The notes under the pieces were generated by a model. It did not search any database. It was given only the letters and a program-made list of their open reading frames with translations, and had not been told where the DNA came from. DNA of 64,000 bases from UBA6059 sp040222235 (GTDB lineage: Bacteria; Bacteroidota; Bacteroidia; Cytophagales; Cyclobacteriaceae), in assembly GCA_040222235.1 (NCBI GenBank), contig JAVKDO010000134.1, forward strand, positions 108,189 through 172,188, read 5' to 3'. The translations under genes and the position numbers were made by a program. Shown one piece after another: positions 28,048 through 35,296 of this stretch. Positions within the stretch are counted from its first letter, which is position 1, and every line of letters begins with the position of its first letter.

Positions 28048-29016
28048 CTATGAATGGGTCTTAATATGCTCAACAATCACCTCGGCATGCACCCTCGAGT
28101 TCTCGATGAACCACTTGTTGGTTTGTAGGCCACCGCAGATCACACCAGCCAGGAAAATGCCTGAGACATTGGTTTCTTGAGTTTCGGGATTGTAGTGAGG
28201 AGTCTTGAATTCATCATCACCGATCTGGATACCACATGACTTCAGAAATGTAAAATCAGGTTGATAGCCAGTCATGGCCAACACGAAATCATTCTCGATA
28301 TTAAGGGTTTCCTCCGGAGTTTTGACAGTGATCGCGTGCTCAGTGATTTCAGCAATACTGGAATTGAAGTAGGCTTTGATAGTTCCTTCTTTGATGCGAT
28401 TAACCAAATCCGGTCGCACCCAGTATTTCACCTTTTCGCTGATCTCCGGCTCACGGATGACCATCGTGACTTCCTTGGCACCTTTCCGGTAGGTCTCTAG
28501 TGCTACATCCACAGCAGAGTTGGCAGAGCCAACCACAGCTATCTTCATCCCGAAGTAGGGATGAGGTTCTTCATAATAGTGGCTGACTTTAGGCAAATCT
28601 TCGCCGGACACATTCAGCAAGAACGGCAAGTCGTAAAACCCTGTGGCGATGATGATCTGTTTGATTTCATAAATGCCCTTTGAAGTGGTGATTATCTTCT
28701 TATCGGCAGAATCACTTATCCCAGTCACCTTCTCATAGAGTTTTACATCGAGCTCCCAGGAGCTGGTTACCCGACGATAATACTCCAATGCCTCGGGACG
28801 TGTGGGCTTAGGGTTATGAGAGATGAAGGGGACATTCCCAATCTCCAATCGGTCCGAGGTAGAGAAGAAGGTCATGTTGTGCGGGTAGTTGTAAATCGAG
28901 TTGACCAGACAGCCTTTGTCGATGATCACATGACTCATCCCGGCCTTTTTGGCCTCTATGCCACACGCCAACCCGATTGGGCCTGCACCTATGATCGCTA
29001 TGTCAAATTCTTCCAT
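28048..29016 (-). CDS. ypdA: YpdA-type bacillithiol disulfide reductase
   Basis: 322 residues from ATG 29016, one base after the stop codon of the upstream gene; a TTG 12 bases earlier was rejected. FAD-binding motif DIAIIGAGPIGLACG at the N terminus and NADPH motif IAVVGSANSAVDVALE near residue 165. The phrase NYPHNMTFFSTSDRLEIGNVPF is characteristic of YpdA (Bdr), which uses NADPH to reduce bacillithiol disulfide. It ends a compact series with bshC, which makes bacillithiol, so pathway assignment is well supported. Confidence 0.92.
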   Translation of the reverse strand: MEEFDIAIIGAGPIGLACGIEAKKAGMSHVIIDKGCLVNSIYNYPHNMTFFSTSDRLEIGNVPFISHNPKPTRPEALEYYRRVTSSWELDVKLYEKVTGISDSADKKIITTSKGIYEIKQIIIATGFYDLPFLLNVSGEDLPKVSHYYEEPHPYFGMKIAVVGSANSAVDVALETYRKGAKEVTMVIREPEISEKVKYWVRPDLVNRIKEGTIKAYFNSSIAEITEHAITVKTPEETLNIENDFVLAMTGYQPDFTFLKSCGIQIGDDEFKTPHYNPETQETNVSGIFLAGVICGGLQTNKWFIENSRVHAEVIVEHIKTHS

Positions 29017-29017
29017 C

Positions 29018-29587
29018 CTATTTTTCAAATCTATAAACCTGCCGGGGAGTTATGCAGAGGTCCATCGTAATATCCTGCGATGAGGCATCCAGAATTTTCT
29101 CTACAGGTTCGGCCATGCATAACCCTATTTTTACCACGCCCTTTCGGCATTCCGATAGGAACCTATCGTAATAGCCTTTGCCATAGCCTACCCGATGGCC
29201 ATGAAGATCAAAACAGAGCATTGGCACAAGTACAAAGCCGATTTCAATAGGCAACACCGTCTGTGTGTTTATTGGTTCAGGGACGCCCCATTTGTTTTCT
29301 GAATAAGTCGCTTGGGCGTCTATCAGCACATGGCTCAACCGATTATCATCAAAATGCGAAATAGACGTACAGGTATCCCAACCTTTATCCCAAAGCCACC
29401 TCAATATCGGCCATGTATCGACCTCCTTCTTATTTTGGATAGAGAGGAAGATGTGGATCAGGCCTTTTTTTTCGGCAAGTTCGGTGAACAGTCTGCTCCT
29501 CAGCGGTGCATTCAGCTCTTCAAACTGCTCTTCAGATAGCTGCTTTCTTGCTTCGAGATATTCTTTCCTGAGTTGTGTCTTATTCAA
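29018..29587 (-). CDS. 5-formyltetrahydrofolate cyclo-ligase
   Basis: 189 residues. It converts 5-formyl-THF to 5,10-methenyl-THF with ATP. The N-terminal KTQLRKEYLEARKQLS-like helix, the substrate loop FLSIQNKKEVDT, and the ATP-binding C-terminal phrase FDLHGHRVGYGKGYYDRFL are all present. Cytoplasmic. It is set between bshC (7 bases away) and ypdA (1 base) in one transcription unit, though it has no known role in bacillithiol metabolism. Confidence 0.93.
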   Translation of the reverse strand: MNKTQLRKEYLEARKQLSEEQFEELNAPLRSRLFTELAEKKGLIHIFLSIQNKKEVDTWPILRWLWDKGWDTCTSISHFDDNRLSHVLIDAQATYSENKWGVPEPINTQTVLPIEIGFVLVPMLCFDLHGHRVGYGKGYYDRFLSECRKGVVKIGLCMAEPVEKILDASSQDITMDLCITPRQVYRFEK

Positions 29588-29594
29588 TTTTCTA

Positions 29595-31181
29595 TCAGAC
29601 TTCTTCGCTCAGTAAAAGAAAGCGAAAATCTAATGGATCAAAAGTGCCCTGGATATCCTTGATGAAATTGGGATTGTTGAGGTAGAAGTTCAAGAAGTTG
29701 TCATGACGCTCTTGCAGCGACCCATTCGGGAAAAGCTTGGCCTTGAGGTTATCAATATGGCCCATCGCAGTTTCATGATTATTCTCTTCAGCTTTCTTCA
29801 ATCTTTTCTGGATGTTTTCCATGTCCTTGAAGACCTTCGATTCCATTGCCCCTATGAAACCCTTTAGCGACTTATCTATCGCTATTGACTTCTCTTCGAT
29901 AGACTTAAAGACTTCTTTGAGATGTTCGAGTTCTTTGTCCAACTCCGTCTCATTGGTGCTTGCAGATTTCAACTCGAGCTCTTTTAGGTCAGCTGTCGAT
30001 TTGAAGAGATCAGTAGCCTGAATGTTGATTTTACTCAATCGACGCAGATTAGGGGAGTCTAGATAAAGCGCAAAATTTCGAGGAATCAACAGAGGGAAGT
30101 CTGTCTTAAAATGGTCAAAAATTCCCTTTAGCTGAAGCCAATAAGCCAACTCTGAAGGACCTCCAATGTAGGCAAGGTTGGGTAAGATAGTCTCTTGGTA
30201 GAGTGGGCGTAGCACCACATTGGGACTAAAGGCCTCAGGCTGCTCAGTGATCATCGTCTTGATCTCCTCCTCTGAAAACTGAAGGTCTGTATTCAGTACT
30301 TTGAATACACCATTTTCTCTTACGATCCGCTCACGGTGATTAGTATTGAGGTGAAAGAGGTTGATGTGGCGAGGGTAGATCTGCGTACTGTAGCCAAGCG
30401 ATTCAAGTTGCGTAGACGCTGCTTCCGCCAGGGTATTGGCGGTATGGTTGAATAGGTCATCTGAGATCACCTCAGCAAACTCTGCCTTGAACTCACGATG
30501 ATCAGCATCTAGAACGATGAGTCCTTGGTCTCCAAATAGCTCATTCACATAATACCTAACCGCATTGGCCAAAGTGCCACTGTCGAGGTAGGCCTTCTCG
30601 AATAGCTCAACAGCCTCGGGAAGTTCGCCTAATACCTGGCTTAGTGACTGTGGTCGAAACTTGCCGACGGCACCTTTCTGATCTGTCTCCCAGGTATACT
30701 TCTTACCAAATAGGTTGAAGTAAGAAATCTCCTCAAAGTCATGGTCCTCAGAAGCCATCCAGTACACTGGCACAAAATGACAGTCTGGATATTTCGCTTT
30801 AAGCTCTTTAGCCAGATTGATCGTGGTGATGATCTTATAGATGAAGTAAAGAGGACCAGTGAAGATATTGAGCTGGTGCCCAGTGGTGACCGTGTAGGTC
30901 TTTTCAAATTCCAGCGAGTGAATGTTTGACTGTACCGCCTCCGACTTTTCCAAACTGGCATATTGCTCAGTCAATACCTTGTTGAGTACGATCCGCTTCT
31001 CCCTTGAAAACTGACGCTCCTTTATGACGGACTCAAAGTTGTCAATGGTAGGATATGCGTTGAAATACGGTTCAAGGGTATCCTTTTGATCTAGGTAATC
31101 AAGGAAAATAGCAGAAAACTTCCCTGTTTCCGATAGGGCGATCTTTTCTACTTTCAATTTTTTATCAATGGCTAGTTCCAT
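29595..31181 (-). CDS. bshC: bacillithiol biosynthesis cysteine-adding enzyme
   Basis: 528 residues from ATG 31181; an ATG at 31202 would add seven residues and lengthen the overlap with rimO from 17 to 38 bases. BshC joins cysteine to glucosamine-malate in the last step of bacillithiol synthesis. Recognised by FTGPLYFIYKIITTINLA, PVYWMASEDHDFEEI, GGPSELAYWLQLKGIFD and the C-terminal coiled coil (about residues 390-470; LKELELKSASTNETELD then KEVFKSIEEK). bshA and bshB are not in the window. Downstream ypdA completes part of the system. Confidence 0.94.
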   Translation of the reverse strand: MELAIDKKLKVEKIALSETGKFSAIFLDYLDQKDTLEPYFNAYPTIDNFESVIKERQFSREKRIVLNKVLTEQYASLEKSEAVQSNIHSLEFEKTYTVTTGHQLNIFTGPLYFIYKIITTINLAKELKAKYPDCHFVPVYWMASEDHDFEEISYFNLFGKKYTWETDQKGAVGKFRPQSLSQVLGELPEAVELFEKAYLDSGTLANAVRYYVNELFGDQGLIVLDADHREFKAEFAEVISDDLFNHTANTLAEAASTQLESLGYSTQIYPRHINLFHLNTNHRERIVRENGVFKVLNTDLQFSEEEIKTMITEQPEAFSPNVVLRPLYQETILPNLAYIGGPSELAYWLQLKGIFDHFKTDFPLLIPRNFALYLDSPNLRRLSKINIQATDLFKSTADLKELELKSASTNETELDKELEHLKEVFKSIEEKSIAIDKSLKGFIGAMESKVFKDMENIQKRLKKAEENNHETAMGHIDNLKAKLFPNGSLQERHDNFLNFYLNNPNFIKDIQGTFDPLDFRFLLLSEEV

Positions 31182-32475
31182 GTAAGTCAAATTCTGTTGC
31201 ATCTGTGATGGTTATATTAGCGAAATCACCCACCCTCAGATAGTTTTCTTCGGCATTAATCAAGACTTCATTATCCACCTCCGGTGAGTCAAACTCTGTG
31301 CGGCCATAATATTGATTGCCTTCTTTTTTATCGATCAGTACTTTGAGCGTGCTACCGATTCGCTGCTGGTTGAGCTCAAGGGATATCTCTTGCTGCATGT
31401 CCATAACAGCGTTGGCCCGCTCTTGTTTAATTTCCTCAGGCACATTGTCCTCCATAGTATGTGCATGGGTGTTTTCCTCGTGCGAGTAGGTGAAAATGCC
31501 CAATCTCTCAAACCTTGATCGCTCGATGAAAGTCAACATCTCCTGAAAGTCTTGCTCGGTTTCTCCTGGATGTCCTGCGATCATTGTTGTACGGATAGCT
31601 ATGCCTGGGACTTTATTACGAATGGTGTCAAGAAGTGCTTCTGTCTTTTCACGTGTAGTTCCACGACGCATGTATTTCAGGACATTGCTAGAGCCATGCT
31701 GCAGTGGGATGTCCAGGTAGTTGCAGATATTGGGTCGACTGGCCATCACATCAAGGACTTCCATGGGGAAGCCTGTCGGGAAGGCGTAGTGTAGCCTGAT
31801 CCACTCGATACCCTCTACATCAGAGAGATGCTCTAGCAGGGTAGCGAGATTTCGCTTTTTGTAGATGTCAAGCCCATAGTAAGTAGAGTCCTGCGCGATC
31901 AATAGCAACTCCTTCGTGCCATTGCGGGCCAGGTTCTTAGCTTCTTTTACCAACTCTTCGATAGGTCTTGAGATGTGCTTGCCACGCATGAGTGGGATGG
32001 CACAAAAAGAGCAAGGTCGATCACAGCCCTCTGAGATTTTCAGATACGAGTAGTGCTGATCAGTAGTCGTGATACGCTCACCGACCAAGTCATGCTTGTA
32101 GTCAGCATTAAATTTTCTGAGTAGGAGCGGAAGCTCCATTGTTCCGAAAAACGCATCAACTTGGGGGATTTCCGCCTCAAGATCTTCGCGGTAGCGCTGA
32201 GAGAGACAGCCCGTGACATAAACTTTCTCTACTTCGCCCTGATCTTTAGCATCCGCATATCTCAGTATGGTATCGATGGACTCTTGCTTAGCATTGTCGA
32301 TGAAGCCGCAGGTGTTGATAATCACAATGTTGGAGTCATCCTTCTCAGATTCGTGCACAGCATCGATCTCATTCCCCTTGAGCTGGGTCAGCATCACCTC
32401 CGAGTCAACTATATTTTTCGAACATCCAAGTGTTACGATGTTGACTTTATCCTTCTTCCTACCTTTCGTTTTCAC
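31165..32475 (-). CDS. rimO: ribosomal protein S12 methylthiotransferase
   Basis: 436 residues. RimO adds a methylthio group to an aspartate of ribosomal protein S12. Three N-terminal cysteines bind one iron-sulfur cluster (Cys18 in LGCSKN, Cys56 in NTCGFI, Cys90 in TGCLSQ); the radical SAM cluster is CDRPCSFC (Cys151, Cys155, Cys158). A TRAM domain follows at the C terminus (from about residue 370). The phrase IPLQHGSSNVLKYMRRG separates RimO from MiaB-type relatives in length and context. First gene of the rimO-bshC-ligase-ypdA series. Confidence 0.95.
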   Translation of the reverse strand: MKTKGRKKDKVNIVTLGCSKNIVDSEVMLTQLKGNEIDAVHESEKDDSNIVIINTCGFIDNAKQESIDTILRYADAKDQGEVEKVYVTGCLSQRYREDLEAEIPQVDAFFGTMELPLLLRKFNADYKHDLVGERITTTDQHYSYLKISEGCDRPCSFCAIPLMRGKHISRPIEELVKEAKNLARNGTKELLLIAQDSTYYGLDIYKKRNLATLLEHLSDVEGIEWIRLHYAFPTGFPMEVLDVMASRPNICNYLDIPLQHGSSNVLKYMRRGTTREKTEALLDTIRNKVPGIAIRTTMIAGHPGETEQDFQEMLTFIERSRFERLGIFTYSHEENTHAHTMEDNVPEEIKQERANAVMDMQQEISLELNQQRIGSTLKVLIDKKEGNQYYGRTEFDSPEVDNEVLINAEENYLRVGDFANITITDATEFDLHGTSH

Positions 32476-32500
32476 CTTATCCTGCGTCTAATTTGGTGCG

Positions 32501-32508
32501 CAAAATTA
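32501..32508 (-). promoter_or_regulatory. Bacteroidota -7 promoter box for rimO
   Basis: The minus strand reads TAATTTTG, matching TAnnTTTG, 26 bases before the rimO start. It probably serves the whole rimO-bshC-ligase-ypdA series. Confidence 0.45.
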
Positions 32509-32571
32509 ATAATTCTGTCGATCAATAGTATAGGCACTTGTAATTGGCCTCACCTGACAAGTTTTATTAAA

Positions 32572-32579
32572 TATCTTTG
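32572..32579 (+). promoter_or_regulatory. Bacteroidota -7 promoter box for the DUF6452/DUF6048 pair
   Basis: TATCTTTG matches TAnnTTTG. It lies only 9 bases before ATG 32588, which suggests either a nearly leaderless mRNA or initiation at the in-frame ATG 32597. Confidence 0.45.
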
Positions 32580-32587
32580 CCGCCGAT

Positions 32588-33028
32588 ATGGGTCGTATGG
32601 GTGCTTTTTTGGTGGCGATGCTCCTTTTTTTTGGATGCACTGAGATTCCTGATTGTCAGGATACACGGTACCCTATAGCCCAAGTGAGATTCTACTCTGC
32701 ACAGGATAGTAGCCTCCTAACTGTTGTTTTCGATTCTGTTTTTGTGTCGGGAAATGAGGTGCCACTTTATGAGGCAGATACATTAAATCAACTAGCACTA
32801 AGACTCGACCCAATGGCTGATCAGGCCACATACACTTTCTATGCAGATAGTACAGTGCACTCGCTGGAGTTGTCCTATCGGTCGAAGTTGATTCTAGAGA
32901 ACACGGACTGTGGTCCGATTCAAGCTTTTTTCGACATTGCGCCCTTATCGAGTAGTTTTGATTCTGTGGCGTTGATTTCCACTATTGCGGACCTAAAGGT
33001 AGATACCAATGTGGAAGTATATCGTTAG
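32588..33028 (+). CDS. DUF6452-like lipoprotein
   Basis: 146 residues (143 if ATG 32597 is used) with a lipoprotein signal (MGAFLVAMLLFFGC). The mature part has small beta-strand phrases VRFYSAQDSSLLTVVFDSVFV and a C-terminal DCGPIQAFFDIA containing a conserved-looking Cys. Size, lipobox and the following gene match the DUF6452/DUF6048 pair common in Bacteroidota. Function unknown. Its last 20 bases overlap the next gene. Confidence 0.65.
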   Translation: MGRMGAFLVAMLLFFGCTEIPDCQDTRYPIAQVRFYSAQDSSLLTVVFDSVFVSGNEVPLYEADTLNQLALRLDPMADQATYTFYADSTVHSLELSYRSKLILENTDCGPIQAFFDIAPLSSSFDSVALISTIADLKVDTNVEVYR

Positions 33029-33719
33029 TCTTTGGCTGCTCTGCCCAATCCTCTTGATGGCTCAGGAGCAAGACCAACTGCAAGATTCCGTCACATCTTT
33101 TAAACGACCCAGAATAAAACCTGACTTTCGGCCATCTGCTATTCGGTTTGGTACAGGCCTTTACTCCATTGGTAATACTATCGTAGAAAATGGTGAGCGC
33201 ACTTTTGAGGTTCAGGGTGACATTGATTTTCACCGCTACTTCGCCACTTTAGAGTTGGGCCTTCAGGATACTGACCTTGTTGGTACAAATTTCAATTATT
33301 CGGGTACGGGAAGCTACTATCGGGTAGGTATCGATATGAACCTGACACCATTCAACCCGGATCGAAATACAATATTTCTGGGCATGCGATATGCTAGATC
33401 AAGATTTCAAGAAACGCTCAACTATGATGCCTCTGACTCAGTCTGGCAAGATGTACAGCTCGAGGAGTCACATGAGGGCATGTCATCGAGATGGCTAGAG
33501 ATCACCGGTGGAATGAAAGTACGGGTGTGGCAGAACTTGTCCATTGGCTACATTATCCGATACAAGATCTTCAGAAAGATAAATGGCGTGCCAGAGCTCG
33601 ATAACTATATCGTGCCAGGGTATGGTCTGGCACGGAAGAATACGAATATGGGTTTTGGCTTCTATGTGCACTATCGATTGGCCTTTAGATACAAGCCAGT
33701 ACCAATCAAGCTCGACTAA
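33009..33719 (+). CDS. DUF6048-like outer-membrane barrel protein
   Basis: 236 residues with a signal peptide (MWKYIVSLWLLCPILLMAQ). The mature part alternates strands with motifs such as PSAIRFGTGLYSIGNTIVE, SYYRVGIDMNLTPF and a C-terminal YVHYRLAFRYKPVPIKLD, as expected for an 8- to 10-stranded barrel. It overlaps the preceding lipoprotein gene, so the two are co-translated and may work together in the outer membrane. The stop codon overlaps that of the convergent esterase gene. Confidence 0.68.
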   Translation: MWKYIVSLWLLCPILLMAQEQDQLQDSVTSFKRPRIKPDFRPSAIRFGTGLYSIGNTIVENGERTFEVQGDIDFHRYFATLELGLQDTDLVGTNFNYSGTGSYYRVGIDMNLTPFNPDRNTIFLGMRYARSRFQETLNYDASDSVWQDVQLEESHEGMSSRWLEITGGMKVRVWQNLSIGYIIRYKIFRKINGVPELDNYIVPGYGLARKNTNMGFGFYVHYRLAFRYKPVPIKLD

Positions 33720-34393
33720 AGCAGTGGCATTAGCACCTCCCAAATATTCTCGGCAACTATCTTATGACCTTCGGCTGTTGGGTGTATGCCATCGGGTAGA
33801 TTGAGGTCAGGAATTCCACCTACGTTCTTGAGTAGAAAAGGAATGAGCCCAGTGTTCTGCTCTTCTGCAAGCTCCGGAAAGATCACTTTGAACCTTGATG
33901 TATACTCTTCGCCCATATTGGGAGGTATCTGCATGCCTGCCATGATGATTTTTACGTCGGCGTTAGTGCTACGAACTTTTTCGATAATATCAATGAGATT
34001 CTTACGAGTCTCATCCGTACTGATACCTCTGAGCCCGTCATTTCCGCCGAGTTCAAGGACGAAGATGTCTACAGGATCGCGCAGCACCCATTCGACTCTT
34101 GAACTGCCTGACGCGGTAGTTTCACCGCTGAGACCAGCATTGATGACTGTGTAGGGCAGACCCAGAGAATCAATTTTTTCTTGAATCAATGCCGGAAAAG
34201 CTTCCGAGATATCTAAACCATAGCCAGCGGTCAATGAGTTGCCAAAAAAGAGGATGGTCTTAGCATTTTCTTTTGCTGCAACCTCTGAGGAGGCTTCTTC
34301 TTTTGCTTCCTGATTATTCTGCTCAGGCTGGCTTTGACATCCTATTAGGAGATTGATGGTAATAAGAAATATGGGGAGTACTGTTGGCTTCAT
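33716..34393 (-). CDS. tesA: SGNH/GDSL arylesterase, lipoprotein
   Basis: 225 residues from ATG 34393, which gives a lipobox (VLPIFLITINLLIGC). SGNH blocks: FFGNSLTAGYGL (nucleophile Ser), AGLSGETTASG (Gly), ELGGNDGLRG (Asn), DGIHPTAEGH (Asp and His). This is the TesA/arylesterase group, which hydrolyses acyl esters or thioesters. It is divergent from an ABC ATPase and a large permease, the same tesA-ybbA-ybbP arrangement as in Escherichia coli. The lipid anchor places it in the periplasm. Confidence 0.9.
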   Translation of the reverse strand: MKPTVLPIFLITINLLIGCQSQPEQNNQEAKEEASSEVAAKENAKTILFFGNSLTAGYGLDISEAFPALIQEKIDSLGLPYTVINAGLSGETTASGSSRVEWVLRDPVDIFVLELGGNDGLRGISTDETRKNLIDIIEKVRSTNADVKIIMAGMQIPPNMGEEYTSRFKVIFPELAEEQNTGLIPFLLKNVGGIPDLNLPDGIHPTAEGHKIVAENIWEVLMPLL

Positions 34394-34599
34394 GGCAGTC
34401 TGATAATTATTAGCTCGCTTGCTATCAACTACGAAATTACGGTAGTGAAGGGTATCAAGCGAACGGAGCAACCAAAAAACGCAAGTTTAATCTGCCGTTG
34501 GTCATCCAAAAAGGGCCGTGTAGCCAAATTATGAACATGTCAAGGTGCTTTGCGTTGTAAAGACAGTATATTTCAAGATTAAGCATTTCAGATTTTTCT

Positions 34600-35286
34600 A
34601 TGTCATCCATCTTAGAGGTAAGCCAACTTACCAAGCAATATGAAAGCGGCTCTCGGTCGCTTCAGGTATTACAAGACATCAACTTTACAGTAGCCGAGGG
34701 AGCGTCCTGCGCGATTGTAGGTCCCTCTGGCAGTGGTAAGACCACTTTGCTAGGACTCTGTGCCGGACTGGACGCGCCAAGCTCTGGTGAGATAGCGCTC
34801 AACCAAATCAAGCTGAGTGCCCTTACTGAAGATGAGCGGGCTCAGGTACGGAACCAATTTGTAGGCTTTGTATTCCAAAATTTTCAACTCATTCCTACGC
34901 TCACAGCACTTGAGAATGTGATGGTACCCTTGGAGTTGAGGGGAGAAAAAGGGGTAAGGAAGATCGCGCAGGAGCTACTCGATAGGGTGGGTCTTGCTGA
35001 CCGTGTCATGCACTATCCCACCCAACTGTCTGGTGGAGAGCAGCAGCGTGTGTCTATCGCCAGAGCCTTTTCTAATAGTCCCAAAATACTATTCGCAGAT
35101 GAGCCTACCGGCAATCTCGATGAAGAGACCTCCGAAAAAATCGAGCAGCTGTTGTTTGATCTCAACCATGAGCAGGGCACAACGCTCATCATGGTGACGC
35201 ACGACCTGGAGCTAGCGCGAAAGACAGACCGCATCATCCGGCTCAAGGGTGGCAAGTTGGTGGAAGAAGAGATGGTAGTATCCTAA
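34600..35286 (+). CDS. ABC transporter ATP-binding protein (YbbA/LolD group)
   Basis: 228 residues. Walker A GPSGSGKTT (residues 41-49), Q-loop FQNFQLIPTLTALENV, signature LSGGEQQRVSIARA (about 144), Walker B ILFADEPTGNLD (about 163) and the H-loop MVTHD. The NFQLIPTLTALENVMVP phrase is typical of the LolD/MacB/YbbA group of mechanotransmission ABC systems. It lies 10 bases before its permease and is divergent from the esterase. Confidence 0.93.
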   Translation: MSSILEVSQLTKQYESGSRSLQVLQDINFTVAEGASCAIVGPSGSGKTTLLGLCAGLDAPSSGEIALNQIKLSALTEDERAQVRNQFVGFVFQNFQLIPTLTALENVMVPLELRGEKGVRKIAQELLDRVGLADRVMHYPTQLSGGEQQRVSIARAFSNSPKILFADEPTGNLDEETSEKIEQLLFDLNHEQGTTLIMVTHDLELARKTDRIIRLKGGKLVEEEMVVS

Positions 35287-35296
35287 TCGCGTATCC

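Noticed and set aside
29016..29028. TTG start four codons earlier for ypdA
   Set aside because: It would overlap the upstream gene; ATG at 29016 gives the normal FAD-binding start.
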